64,000 nt of DNA from Vitrella brassicaformis (taxonomy: Eukaryota; Sar; Vitrellaceae), in contig CDMY01000840.1 in assembly GCA_001179505.1 (NCBI GenBank), positions 179,572-243,571 on the forward strand. The letters are read 5' to 3'. Of the stretch, positions 34,583 to 46,919 are shown piece after piece. The notes beneath the pieces were generated by a model. That model was given only the letters and a program-made list of their open reading frames with translations, made no database searches and was not told the DNA's origin. Position 1 is the stretch's first letter. The number at the start of each line of letters is the position of its first letter. The translations under genes were made by a program, and so were the position numbers.

Positions 34583-36158
34583 ATGGCCACCATGATGCAG
34601 TCCAGTGACCATGACAACCATCAGCCTCCCTCGCCCCAGTGCAGCCTGGTGTCGGCGGCCCTTGCCGGCATGATCACCAAGACCGCATGTGCGCCACTCG
34701 ACCGAGTGCGCACCCTCTACCAGACCCAGGGCATGTTCACCTCGGCCGGCCACTCGGCTGCCCCGCGGCCCAGCGCCACGCTCAAGTACGGCGGCTCATT
34801 CGGCCTGTTCGGCACGTTCCGGCAGATATACGCCGAGGAGGGCGTGGCGGGTCTGTTCCGCGGCAACCTGATGAACTGTATCCGCGCCATGGCCGTCTAC
34901 GGCATCAAATTCGGCACCAACGACTTCATCAAAGACCAAATCAGACTCGCGCGCAGCAGCAGCAGTGGCAGTAGCAGCAACGGCAGCAGCAGCAACAGGG
35001 CCGATGGGCGTCTGTATTCCAGTGACCTCTTGCTGGCGGGGCTAGTGGCCGGGACGGTGCAGAAGCTGGCGACCTACCCGCTGGATCTGCTGACGGTGCG
35101 GCTGGCGCTGGGCAGCAACGTGGCGAGCGTGGCGAGTGGTGGCGTGGGCGGGGGTAGTGGGGGGTACAGGGGCATATTGGATTGTGTGGCGCGGATCTAC
35201 GTGCGTGAGGGTGTCGGTGGGTTTTGGAAGGGGCTTTGCCCCACGCTAGTGACGGGCGTGCCCTACGTCGCCCTCCAGCTGTCGCTATGGGACGACTACA
35301 GAGACAGATACCGCAGGTAGGGTGCGTATGGCATGGTGTGTGCACCAAGCAGCGAGAGACATGGCATCCACCCAATGCGCGTATGTGTCTGTGAATATGT
35401 GTGTGTGTGGTGTTTGGTAGGTACATTCGTCCCTGTGTGAATGGGGCGTCGAGCAAGGCCGACGGCGCGGCGGACGTCGTGGAGTCATCCGTTGCAGGTG
35501 GGCGAGCGGCGGCTAGCCAGCACCACCTCTGATCTCATAATGTGTGTCTCACACAGGGTCGCTGGCCAGCCTGACAGCGCAGCTGATGGTGTTCCCATGC
35601 GACACAATAAGGTACACACACACTGCCACTTGCGTTGGTGCTGTCTATGTCAATGTCTGCAGGAAGCGCATGATGGCCGATGGTGTCGACAAACGGACGG
35701 GCGACGGCATGGACCCTCGCAAGTATAGGTACATGCGATCGATGCGTCAACCACACACACATGCCCCTTCTCTCCACACACGTGCCCCTTCTCTCTCTTT
35801 CTGTGTGGGTGTGGGTGTAGGGGCATGGTGGATTGCTTGCGTCAGGTGCTGCGCGAGGGCGGCGTGTGCCGTCTCTATCACGGCCTGGTGCCGTGCATCG
35901 TCAAGGCACTGCCAAATGGTCCGCCAGACCCACTCACTACCCACATGCTGCGCACTGATGCATTGGCGCATTCATTGGTGTGGATGGGATGCAGGTGCGA
36001 TTCAGTTTGGCAGCCTCGAGCTGTTCTCCAGGCTGGTGCCGCAGGCGTATTTGCTCATTAGCAGCGCATGCGCCTCGCTCGCCGAGCACATCAACAACAC
36101 CAGGACCAGGACCAGCACCACAGCCACTGCAGCAACTGCTGCAGCAGGCGTCACATAG
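34583..36158 (+). CDS. Mitochondrial carrier family (SLC25) protein
   Basis: Six exons: 34583-35316, 35421-35497, 35557-35611, 35663-35728, 35821-35918 and 35994-36158. Three repeats of the carrier fold are visible with their Px[DE]xx[KR]-type signatures: CAPLDRVRTLY, TYPLDLLTVRL and VFPCDTIRKRM. Each is followed by a segment of the GxxGLFRGN kind (GVAGLFRGN, GVGGFWKGL, GVCRLYHGL). The nucleotide/CoA-type carriers are the nearest match by eye, but the substrate cannot be fixed. A Ser/Asn-rich insertion sits between the second and third helices, and the tail is Thr/Ala-rich. It probably lies in the inner mitochondrial membrane. Head-to-head with SecA. Confidence 0.85.
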
Positions 36159-36265
36159 ATTGCATGACGATGACGAGGGGGAGTTGCGTGAGAGGGATGA
36201 GGGGAGAGGTGGCGTGTACAGCTTGCCGCCGATGTGCATTCGTGTGCGTATGTGTGTATGTATGT

Positions 36266-36296
<31 letters not shown>

Positions 36297-36825
36297 CATG
36301 CGTTTCTTGTGTCGCTTCAAGGGTGGGTGCAGACAGACAGACAGGCAGACAGACCAGAGAACCAACACGTCGGAAGTTTCCAGCCCGTGTGGAAACTTCC
36401 TGTGTTGGCTGCGGTCTACTTCTTGTTGATAGTATGTATGCTTATGGACAGACAGACAGTAGTCTCGAATATTTCAGACTCTAGGTCACGGTGCGGAACA
36501 CACTGCTCAAGAGCTTGGTGGACAAGGGAAATGCCAAGCGCAAGTAGTGTAGATGGATGGATGGATGGATGATGGATGGATGATGGATGGAATGGCGGCA
36601 GCTGTCCTGCACAACTGTGTGCATGTACTGGTGTGTCCTATAGACACCGATTGGTGTGTGTACAGCTCAGCAGGTGGTTGGACACGACTAGTGTTGTACA
36701 GCTGTCCATGCAGACGGAGATGATCTATCTCACAATGCACCAGACACTTGGTGTCCACCCATCTAATATCTGCCTCATCATGCACGCGAAGTAACGCGGA
36801 GAAATGGGGTCATGCGATCCAAAGT
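36159..36825. other. Intergenic region between two plus-strand genes
   Basis: It contains a TG run (about 36245-36295), CAGA and GATG repeats and the hairpin at 36362-36408. No gene was seen. Confidence 0.6.
36362..36408. repeat. Two-part hairpin, 10-bp inner and 7-bp outer stem
   Basis: Inner arms GGAAGTTTCC (36372-36381) and GGAAACTTCC (36391-36400) are exact reverse complements around a 9-nt loop. Outer arms CCAACAC (36362-36368) and GTGTTGG (36402-36408) also pair, giving 17 bp. It lies about 200 bp after the stop codon of the carrier gene. Confidence 0.8.
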
Positions 36826-36833
36826 CGCGAGCT
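36826..36833 (+). promoter_or_regulatory. CGCGAGCT motif upstream of the gene at 36858
   Basis: The motif ends 24 bp before the ATG at 36858. Its position supports that start codon. Confidence 0.4.
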
Positions 36834-36857
36834 TAGTGTTTTGAAGGCGGTCTGTCC

Positions 36858-39052
36858 ATGCTCAGTCCTTGCAGCAGGGGAGGCTCGTCGACGGCCACGT
36901 GCGCCTTCTTCCTCTGCGGCCGAAACACTGCAAAGGAGCCCAGCGACTATTCGCCATCGCCATCGGATTCGGGCCATTCAGATGAGAGCTGCAGAAGCGG
37001 CGGTGAATGCGTATGCGAGTCTGACCATGGCGCTGACGAGAGTGCACAGCCGAAAGCCTCTGGAGAGGGAGGGGCTGTCAGGGGGCCGGAGGGGGAAGGG
37101 AGTGAAGGGCGAGATGACGACGACGACGACGATGAACCGCTGGATGAGGTGCTCAGGAAGCTGGAACAGCTCAAGGCCAGACGTAGGTGTCAGAAAGATA
37201 CTTGAAGGGCCCATTTGCAATGAATTGGGTGCTGTTATCGTGTTTGTGTCTCAGTGCATGAGTTGCTGGCTGCCCGTCAGCAGCCGCAGCCGCATCCCCC
37301 TCCTCCCTCTGGCCCTCCATGGCGACAGCCACCATGGCCCCATCGGCCGCCGCTGAAAGTGCAAAACAGGAGAACACAGCAAAAGAGATACTGCGACCTG
37401 ATGGAATGTTTGTTGTGTGCGTGTTTGGTGCGGCATTGCAGGCTCCGGTTTCCTCCTGGCCTTCCTGTGCCCCTCTTGGCGGCGCCAAGGTGATAGGCAA
37501 TGCCATCTTAGACCCCACGAGCAGAATTTGCCCCATCAGGGTAGTTAACGACAAGGTAAATGACACAAATGTCGCCCACACACACTCTCCCTGCCTCTAT
37601 GCCTCTGTGTTTGTCTGGTGGATACAGTTTCAGCAGTTCATTGGCCACAGTCCCTGGGAGCTGGTGGGCAACAGCATCCTCACCTCGATCAGGTCGCGCG
37701 TCGAGGTGGCAGACGGAGGCACCTGGGGATTGCCCGCCAATATGTGGGTACCGACAACCCATCAGCCGAACGGGGCTCTGATGAATGCGATGCAGCGACT
37801 GGAAGGGTGGCTGAATGAGATTGCCGCCAGGAAGGGAGAGGCACCATGGCAGGATTGCGTCTTGCAGATGTTTGTCAGGGCGAAAGACACGGGTGGGTGG
37901 GTAAGAGCGCAAACAAGGCAGGGCAGTGAATCGAGGCACGAGTGGTGTGGGGTGTGTGTGCAGGCCGTCGGAAGCATGTCTTGATGTACCTGGGCACGGT
38001 GCTGGTGGAGACTTTCTTGTATGTGCTCGTGGTCCTGTTTGAGCTGCCCGAAGGCCTCTACATCGACCCTGACCATATTGCACATCGCAGGGCAGCTCTG
38101 GAGCTGGTCGAACACACCATCTCCTCAGGTGATCAAGGCAGACAACACAAACCATGTGTGTGGTACTTACTAGTGTCCGTGTCTGTGGGTGTCTCAGACT
38201 CTGACCACAGTATTGGTGTGACTATTGACCCCAGCACCCTCCCTCACAGGCGTAATCCGCCACACGCCCACCCTCCAACGTCCTTTCTGCCCCTCGCTGC
38301 TGCCGTGACCAACAGCGACCCATGTGACATCGGTCGGCCGCATTTTGGCATGAGAACCTCACCTGTCTCACAGCCCAGCGAGCCGAGGCCGATACCTCCC
38401 GCGGCATCACATGGCCGTGGCTACGGCACGAAGGCCATGCCGATGCCGCATGGACCCACGTCGTTTCCACCTCCCCTCCCGCCCCCCTCCGCGCCGTCAG
38501 TCGCCACGCCCACGACTCTCTCCTTCTCTGCATCGGCATCGGCATTTCAGAGCCCCAGGAGGACTCATGACGGCCATCATCGTATCGATAACAGTGAGAG
38601 CTCTGTGTCGACACCGGTGCGGCTGCCCCTTCCCCCTCCTCACCAGTACCATCCTCAGCTACACACATTTCTCCCTCCGATGATGTCTCCGGCCTATCCG
38701 CCGTCACGAGACGAGCCCCTCCAGGAAATCATCAGCATCAGCGTGCCACATGCTGCGTGTGAGGCTTTTGAGGAGAAGACCCCCAGTGTGGTGGATGTGT
38801 TCGACAGCTCGGGGTTCGGAGACTATCGAGTGATGCCGGGGGGTGACAGCAACCGGCGGCACACGAACGTCGGCGTGAGTGTGATTGAAAAGCGATCGGC
38901 ACTGAAGAAGCCGACAGGAGAAAGGTCGCTGCAGAGGTGGGAAGCCGGGCAGGGACTAAGGGGGGAGAGCGGGAGAGACACATACGGCGCTGTATGGTTG
39001 GTTGTTCAGGCGCATTTCCTTCGGCCAGAATGTGGTGTTGGGGGTGCAATAA
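36858..39052 (+). CDS. Uncharacterised proline-rich protein with a helical central domain
   Basis: Exon 1 (36858-37182) encodes a Ser/Asp-rich acidic region ending in a short amphipathic helix (DEVLRKLEQLKAR) that continues in exon 2 from 37255. Later exons are clear: up to 37555, 37628-37892, 37964-38128, 38198-38936 and 39010-39052. The join between exon 2 and the segment reading KVIGNAILDP is not resolved. The central part (FQQFIGHSPWELVGNSI, LMNAMQRLEGWLNEIAARKG, HVLMYLGTVLVETFLYVL) looks alpha-helical and folded. The C-terminal half is Pro/Ser/His-rich and likely disordered, ending RRISFGQNVVLGVQ. I do not recognise the family. Confidence 0.6.
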
Positions 39053-40288
39053 CTCGGAGAGATGTAGATGTGTCCGCACGGGTGCATGTATGGGTTGAGA
39101 GCAGCTCGACGGGCCACCATGCGAGTGTGTTGACCGATGAGGATGCTTGTCGTGTTGATCTGTCTGCTCTGTTTGTCGTGTGGGTCAATCAGTCAACACA
39201 GACACGTACACGCACCGCACACCGATCTCTCCATTCATTCGTTCGTCGATAGGAAGAGGGGACACACCGACACATAGACAGACCGAGGCAGACAGACAGA
39301 CAGACAGGCAGAAATCCAGCTGCCAGACAAACAGGACAAGAGCTTCTGAATTGTCGTCCGACCGAACACCACAACGAGTAAGGCAAGGCAAGGCAGGCAG
39401 GCAGGCAGGCAATTCCCCTTCTGTCGCCCTTTCCCCCTCCATCCCCCCTCTCTCTCTTTGTTCTCTCGCTCCCTCCTGACTCTACAGGCAATTCCCCCCT
39501 CTCTCCATCCATCCATCCCCCCATCGATCGGTCAATAAGGAAGACACTGACTGATGTACACACGAGTGAGACAGACAGGAAGTGGCCAATAACAAATACG
39601 ACAGACGACAGGCACGCAGGCACGACAGTGGTCGATCGGTCGGTCGGTCCTTGTTTCGCGACAGGTGGTCAAAAATCCACCATCGCCCGACTAGCACGCA
39701 CAATACGCATCGAATCCATCGATCAGCAAGCAGATAGACAACAAACACACAGAGAAAGCGACAGCTGACTGACAACGGACAACGGATCTCTCTCTCTCCT
39801 TCCTTTGTTGACGACGAGACACGACAAACATGCCATCCATCGCAATTCAAAACTCGCCTTACCAGCAGCAAGCGTGTGTCATGGACTGCAATGGATTGGA
39901 ATGGAATGGAGTGGACGGACGGGCAGAGACGAGACGGACGCTGTACGAGTGAACACACGGGGGCACGCAAGAGTGTACGTATGGTACACTGGGCATCTCT
40001 GCGCTCATGGAACGTTGGATGGATTATATGCACACACGACGACCGACCAGCGAGCGACAGACAGACAGTACCAGTGGGTGAATGTGATGGATGGATGCGT
40101 TGGCCAGCACAGGACAGCAGACGAGCAGGTGCGTGTGGTGAATGGCTAGCAGCAAGCGACGAGCATAAAATTCTCCTGAAGGCTCTGAGTATGGATGGCA
40201 ATGTGCGATGTAATGGATGAAGTGAGTGAGTGTGTGGCGACAAAACTTGGTCGTACATGGATGGCATCGTGCACCCGCGTACGCACCT

Positions 40289-40588
40289 NNNNNNNNNNNN
40301 NNNNNNNNNNNNNNNNNNNNNNNNNNNNNNNNNNNNNNNNNNNNNNNNNNNNNNNNNNNNNNNNNNNNNNNNNNNNNNNNNNNNNNNNNNNNNNNNNNNN
40401 NNNNNNNNNNNNNNNNNNNNNNNNNNNNNNNNNNNNNNNNNNNNNNNNNNNNNNNNNNNNNNNNNNNNNNNNNNNNNNNNNNNNNNNNNNNNNNNNNNNN
40501 NNNNNNNNNNNNNNNNNNNNNNNNNNNNNNNNNNNNNNNNNNNNNNNNNNNNNNNNNNNNNNNNNNNNNNNNNNNNNNNNNNNNNNNN
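40289..40588. other. Assembly gap (300 N)
   Basis: Exactly 300 N, followed by a C-rich run. The length is probably a placeholder. Confidence 0.95.
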
Positions 40589-41255
40589 AACGAGCCTCCC
40601 CCCCCCCCCTCCCCAAGTACGCACAGCACGATAAAAGCAATTATAGCCTCCCTGCCTGCGGCACACTGATGTGATGTCATGTTCAAACAGCACACGAGAT
40701 GGATGGATGGATGGATGGATAGAAATGTCAAGGGTCCTAGAGAGCGAGGGATCTACCTACCTCTCCCCTACCCCCCTCGAGTCGAGTCGAGTCGAGTGAG
40801 CGGACCTCACTCATACACAACACGGCCGACAAAAACAAAAAAGATATGAATGGATAGACACGAGCAAAACAGACAGACACACGAGCCGCGCCCACGACCA
40901 CGGCACACGCACGCGACCGACACCCTCTTGGTCTCTACGTACCTCCCTCCTTCGCTGATTGTCGGATCAGAAGCATCAGGTCATGCCAGCAGGCAGCCAG
41001 GCAGACAGGCAGGCGGACAGAGAAACAAGAGAAACAGACACAGAGAGAGAGACGACAGATTGAGAGGTATGCACCGACGGAAGTATGTATCCACAAGGCG
41101 AGCCAGGAAGGCAGGCAGGCAGACGGACATGCATCATATAGCACATGACACACACACACACACACACACACACAGACGGAGACAACGCAGCACATCCCTC
41201 TTGGTGACAAATAGACAAAGGCGAGCAACCGCGCACGCACAACAGAGAACAAAAC

Positions 41256-41318
41256 GTAATGGGGAACGGGACTGACGTAATGGGGAACGGGACTGACGTA
41301 ATGGGGAACGGGACTGAA
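41256..41318. repeat. Three tandem copies of a 21-bp unit
   Basis: The unit GTAATGGGGAACGGGACTGA plus one base is repeated three times almost exactly, within non-coding DNA. Confidence 0.8.
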
Positions 41319-44300
41319 AAGGGAGAAAGAAAATCGTAGGCAACAAAGCAAGAACCGCCCCTTCAGGGCCCATCCACCAAACATTGGTCAATCTGTCATT
41401 GAGGAAAATGCGCCGTATTCTTGACGTGTCGCGGCGCTCATGAAAAGCGTGTATGCACGTATGTAGCGCATGTGTAAGTGAAGACGTCACATGAAAATCC
41501 ATGCAGCCGATGCACTGACTACCGTGGCCAAAAATGATCCGTAAGTGAGCGGCCGCTCTGTCGGCATATACATCCACATCATCATATTTATAGGTATAGA
41601 CAGGCCACATGTGTGTGGGCAGAAAGAGAAAATGGTGTCTCCATATATCGTTGCCACCGGGTATGCGGCCAAAAGCAACGGAGACGGTCGCACGGCATAA
41701 CACACGTACATGCAGGCGCACACGGGGAGGGGAGAGGAGAGGGAGGGGCATCGAGACACACAGGCAGGCAGGCAGGCAGGCAGGCACACGTACAGACGTG
41801 CAGGCAGGCAGGTGGAATAGGACAAATAGTAGTCAGACAGGCTAGACAGAATGGCAGCTGAAGTATCGACTGAGGGTGCCAAGACAAGACAAGACAAGAC
41901 AAGACAAGAGGAGAAGAAGAGAGTGGTCCATCGACTTTTCCTGCGTCTGCTCATCCGCACAGCTCTGTACCCACACACAGATACATACGTACACAGGTCG
42001 ATCGGATCGTCGATTCATGAACAACAAGAGAGAGAGGGAGAGACGGTGAGACGGACATACAGACGTGTCCGTCCATCCGTTAAAAATAGGCGAGAGCGCG
42101 CGCGGAGAAGCGAGCAGGCAGGCAGAGCGTTATCATATGCCATCTCAGCAGAGAGGTGTACTATGTACGTACGTATGTATATACGTATGTATGTACGTGT
42201 GTATGTACGCGTGACATTGTACGCAAGCAAACAACACCAGAGAAATATGCAGAGAGACGACAGAAGAGAATAGAGGTGCCAAGTAGGAACGAACGAAGGG
42301 ACATATAGCGATCTGAGTCGGTCGGCTTATACACACACAGGACGGACATATGGGAGGCAGGCAGGCAGGCAGACAGGCAGCTGTCGGCTTTTGTTCCCAC
42401 ACACACACAACACATTACTTAGCACGAAGTTCAAAAGGCACCACACACACAGGCTCTCTCTGTTTCTCACGCATTGCGATGTATGTAAGTATGCACGCCC
42501 ACACGCTGCAGCCAAGTTCCGTCTCCCAAACATCCCATCCTCTCCCCTCCCCTCCCCTCTCTCTCTCTCACGTGCACATGGGGGTCTACTACGCGCGTGT
42601 CAGCGCCGCAGGCCCTTGAAGCAAAATCGTAGTCTTCACAAGCATCATCATTGAGACATCACCAAAGCGAGCTATGTCATGCAGTGCAATGCAATGCAAT
42701 GCGATGTCATATAATGAATGTATGTGCTGACAGACACGGGTATACACGCATGTGTGTACGTGTGTACGTATGTACGTACGTACGTACGCGCACGTGACAA
42801 TGACATTGACCGATCGATGCATGCAGATAAACATGAACGAGAGAGACACCACGCCACCCACACCCAAAAGAGTCACCACACACGGATCTAGAACACACAC
42901 AACACACACAACACACAGATCAGCAGCAAGTAGGAGGTAGTGAAGTGTAGTGGCATGTCCTGCTCTGTAGAGCAGCAAGGGATGTCATGGCCACCCCTCC
43001 AGTGAGTGCTGGTCTCATCCCTGTCCCCCCTCCCCCCTCCCTCACCCGCCGTGTGTGGCGCTCTTTTCCTCTCCTCTCCTTTCCTTCCCTCTTGCTCAGT
43101 TGAGGCCGTCAGCGGTCGACGATCGAGTAAGTGATATGAGCGCTACCTCTCAACACGGAGGATACACACCGTGCGACACGACCGTGTCCATCCATCCATC
43201 CATCCATGAGTCGGGCTCTCTCCCTCGATGAGACACACACACGTCGCCTGATGGCCAGCCGGACACACAGATAGAAGCAAAGATGAAGATGAACACACGG
43301 CTATGTACTCCTTCCTCCCTCCCTCCCTGGTGCATGGATGCGCTTCGACATGGAACATGAAAAGGTGAGTCACGAAGTAGAATCAGGCCAGGCAGGCACC
43401 TGTCGGTCTGTGTGTCGAGCAGTAAGTGAGTGTAATGTCCGCACACACGCACACAGGCGCACTCATACAGAAACACTGCTCTCTCATCGTCTTCCCCGGC
43501 AGTTCTCGCTCTCTCTCTGTCTCTCCGTTGCACGCTCTCAGCAGGAAGAAAAGTATCTTAAATCAGCACATGGATGATGAGCATGTATGTATCACGATCG
43601 ATCACCTTCGTTGGACGTAAATCAAACACTACATCCACGTATCCCCGTTCACCTCACCTGTGTGTATCATATGCTCTGGGTAGCATAGCGTAGCACACAC
43701 AGGCCTCCTCGACACACAGGCGCACACGTAGACAGACAGACAGACAGACAGACAGGCGCGCCACACCGTGCCCCATCGTTCGTCCCTCGTTGCTGCAAAA
43801 AACGATTATCAAGTGTTGCTCGTTCGTTGGTCGGCCGAGCAAGTGCGGGGGAATGAGCGGACCAATCCATGGATCATGCATCCGTCAACGCATACACACA
43901 CGGTGGGTGCGTGGGTGCGTGTGCGTGCATTGCACGTGTGGTCGATCGTCTGTACGTGCGTATGAAAGAGACACCACCGGTCGACACGTGTGTCGACGTG
44001 CGGTGCGGACTACAAATGGACGGACAGCATCTCGTGTGTGATACGATACACCCTCACAGACAGACAGACAGACAGGCAGGCGGGCGGACAGAAATACACA
44101 GACCCACCCCTACAAAGTGCTGTGTGTGCTGAATAAACGAATGATGAATGTGACCGCCCTCCCCTCGCACACGAACGGTACTGAAGCCAATGTATGTGTA
44201 TATGCAATGGGTGGTATGGATGCATGTGGTATTAAACGCGGGCGAGAAAACTCAGACTGAGTGGCAGGTAAGGCAAAGGCAGGGAAGCTAGACAGAGAGA

Positions 44301-44373
44301 GGGATAGGGGCATTGGAGGGTACAGACAGCCCTCCGTACGCTACTTCAGCACACACACACAGACACGCGCGCA

Positions 44374-44404
<31 letters not shown>

Positions 44405-44644
44405 CGGGGCTGGTGCGATGAATGAATGAAATGGCGTGCGATGAAATCGATGGGGTGTGTGTGTGTGAGAGCGAGTGTGTGGATCCGTGTCTGCATTCAT
44501 GGCGGTATATACATACAAATATACGCAGAAAGCAATAGCCCGGCCCCCCACATGCATGGCATGCTGGATAGATATAGATAGTGTGCGAAGGTCATCACAA
44601 CTCGGTATAGATAGCCTAGCACCCCTGCTCCCCATCCCTACCCC

Positions 44645-46629
44645 CTAGTCGTCATAGGATGTCGGCTGATGCCTCAGCAGCTCCTCTGCGCACAGACGAA
44701 CCACACACAAGCATTGACTCCATCCTCCAACCCTCCCTCTCTTTATGACATACCGTGTGACGTCTGTGAGGCAAACAACATGAAGTTGATCGGCGGTGCC
44801 GCATAGGTCACAGACGAGCATGCACTCAGGCTGGCCGAGTGCTGCCGCCGCACTTCACCTACCCCCTCGTCCGTGCTGTCGGTGTGGGTCGGACTCCCGC
44901 CCGCGCAGCACATGCCGCCGCTGCCCCCGCCCTGCTGGTACTGGTCACCCTTGCTCATCTGCTGCACGTGTGACACGGTGAGGGGGGGCGAGGGGCATGT
45001 GTGTGTGGCGTAGGGGAGGAGGGGGAGCGGGTAGAGCGATTGGGGAGGGCTGGGGGGCGCCGCGCCCATCATGTAAAACGGCACATACGGCTGCAGAAAC
45101 GAGGCAGAAACACGAGCAGGACATCTGATGGATGAATGGATGGATGGATGGATGGACGTCTCACACACCTGTGTGACAGGGAACGGCGGCAGTGGCGGCA
45201 CCTGTGTCTGATGCTGCTGATGATGATACTGCTGCTCCCCGTCGTACCCATAGCCGCCATCACAGCCGCCGCCGCTCGCACTGTTGTTGTGTATGTGCGG
45301 CGACACCATGCCCGTGAGGGTGAACTCGCACCTCTCCCCCTCCAGCCCGTCGATGCTCTCATCCACAGACGGCACCCGCGTGCTGTGCGAACACGGCGAC
45401 ACGTCGGTGCTGCTGCTGGTGCTGCTGCTGGTGCTCATCATCTGCCCGCCGCCGCCAGTGGCTGTAGGTGCAGGTGACGGTGGGGGTGCGAGGGGCATGA
45501 GGTCGGTCTGCTGCGATGGAGAGGGGGAGGAGGGGGGTATGGGGCTGGGCTGTGGTGAGCCGTCGTGCTCGTCGCTCGTGGATTCCTCGGAGGATGATTT
45601 CTTGAGCAGCGGGCGGCGACGCAGCTCCTCGGCACCGTGAGCAAACCGGCACTTGTCGCCCATGGGGCAATCGCCTGCGAGGGAAGGACACGACAGGACA
45701 CCACAGCCGACACAATGCAGCAATTGTTGCAGCGATTCTGTGTCTGTGTCTGTGTCTGTGTCTGTGTGTTTCTCACCTCTTTTCCACCTGGGGCAGATGG
45801 ACGTCTTGAAGAATTCGACGGTCTGAAGGGTTACAGACCAAGTAAATAACGGTGCCTGGGGTGCGTGTGGGTCTCCATCCTCGCTCGCTGGTTCAGGCGT
45901 AAGTACGTACCGATCTGAGATCCGATTCGGTGTGTGCATAGCGACAGGTATCTCCGTTGGGGCAGCTGCCCGTCGTCACGAACGTCTCGCATAACCTGAA
46001 GGAATGCACACACAGACGCAGACACAGACACAGACACAGACACAGACACAGACACAGATTGAGTGATCGATTCCTCGATTGGGCCGCCGGCCCGTGTTGG
46101 CCACGGTAGCTACCGTGTGCGTGCTAGGTCCGGCAGCGCCCTCAGGTCGCTTTCGTCGTGTGCGAACGTGCAGTTGGTCGCCTTCTTGCAACGACCGGCA
46201 AGGTGCAGCTGACACATCTTGGTGCGATAAAACCTCTAAATGAGGAAACAAACACCCACACACAAGAGAGAGAGATACCAGAGATGAGCGCGAGATGAGT
46301 GAGCGATCCCTCTCTCTCTTTCGTGCGCCTGGCTTGTTTGCTTCTCTTTGTGCGGATGTATTCACCTGCTGCAAGGAGGCAGGCACCTGCAAAAGACAAC
46401 ACACATACAAGCACACAGACACACCAAGGCAAAGCAAAACAGCGATTGAGTCGGTTGTTTCATCCATCGGTCGGTCTTTGGCGCATCACTGCAGCCAACC
46501 ACCGGTTGTGCTCCCCCTGATGTGTAATTGTTGTGCGGGCTCACCCACCTTGCATCGCTTCGGATCATTCTCTGCGTCTACGCTCCCGCCACTCGCTGAC
46601 GGCGGATCTACCGGCATCACGGCCGCCAT
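44645..46629 (-). CDS. Triple CCCH zinc-finger RNA-binding protein
   Basis: Eight exons: 46549-46629, 46366-46386, 46114-46235, 45911-45995, 45777-45822, 45169-45674, a large exon from 45090 to about 44754, and a short final exon ending at the TAG at 44647-44645. Three fingers of the C-x7/8-C-x5-C-x3-H type are seen: MCQLHLAGRCKKATNCTFAH, LCETFVTTGSCPNGDTCRYAH, and ICPRWKRGDCPMGDKCRFAH, the last split by an intron. Fingers preceded by RTKMC and KTSIC leaders bind RNA in many protist proteins, so post-transcriptional control is likely. The rest is Ser-, Pro- and Gln-rich and probably disordered. Exon 2 is only 21 bp. Head-to-head with the HSP20 gene. Confidence 0.85.
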
Positions 46630-46919
46630 CTCGCCTACAGCTCTGATCTCTTTGGTCCTTGTATCGCTTCGGAAGGCTCCTCGGTAAGTCGTTCGATCAT
46701 GCTCGAAGTTGACCAACTTTGCCTCAGCTTCGAATGTGGTAAACGGACCAGTAGCAGGGTTTCGGGTTTCAGGGTTTGTAAATGGGATAGGGCAGGGACA
46801 GGACAGGAACTGTGGAGCGACACGTCATTCCAGTGAGTCATCCAATCTGTCTCGTGACCAAGCTCTTCTCCGTTGATTTGATCTCTTTGCCGCAAGTGAT
46901 TGTTTTCAGCGCGTCAGCA

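Larger units (their letters stand above)
39053..44644. repeat. 5.6-kb repeat-rich gene desert
   Basis: Between convergent genes. It holds dense CAGA, GGCA, GATG, ACAAG, CACA, TACG/GTAC and GATT microsatellites, one assembly gap and a 21-bp tandem repeat. Open frames here are low-complexity in several frames at once, and I found no chain of splice-linked coding exons or family motif. Confidence 0.65.

Noticed and set aside
37319-37480. Alternative ATG start of the gene at 36858 within exon 2
   Set aside because: The frame is open to the later exons, but the promoter-like motif at 36826 and the continuous helix across intron 1 favour the upstream start; kept only as a possibility.
39482-40731. 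Open frames through the second N gap
   Set aside because: Same artefact; flanking sequence is repeats with no family match.
42150-42210. Telomere- or transposon-end-like GTAC repeats
   Set aside because: Simple tetranucleotide repeat without terminal inverted repeats, target duplications or an associated transposase.
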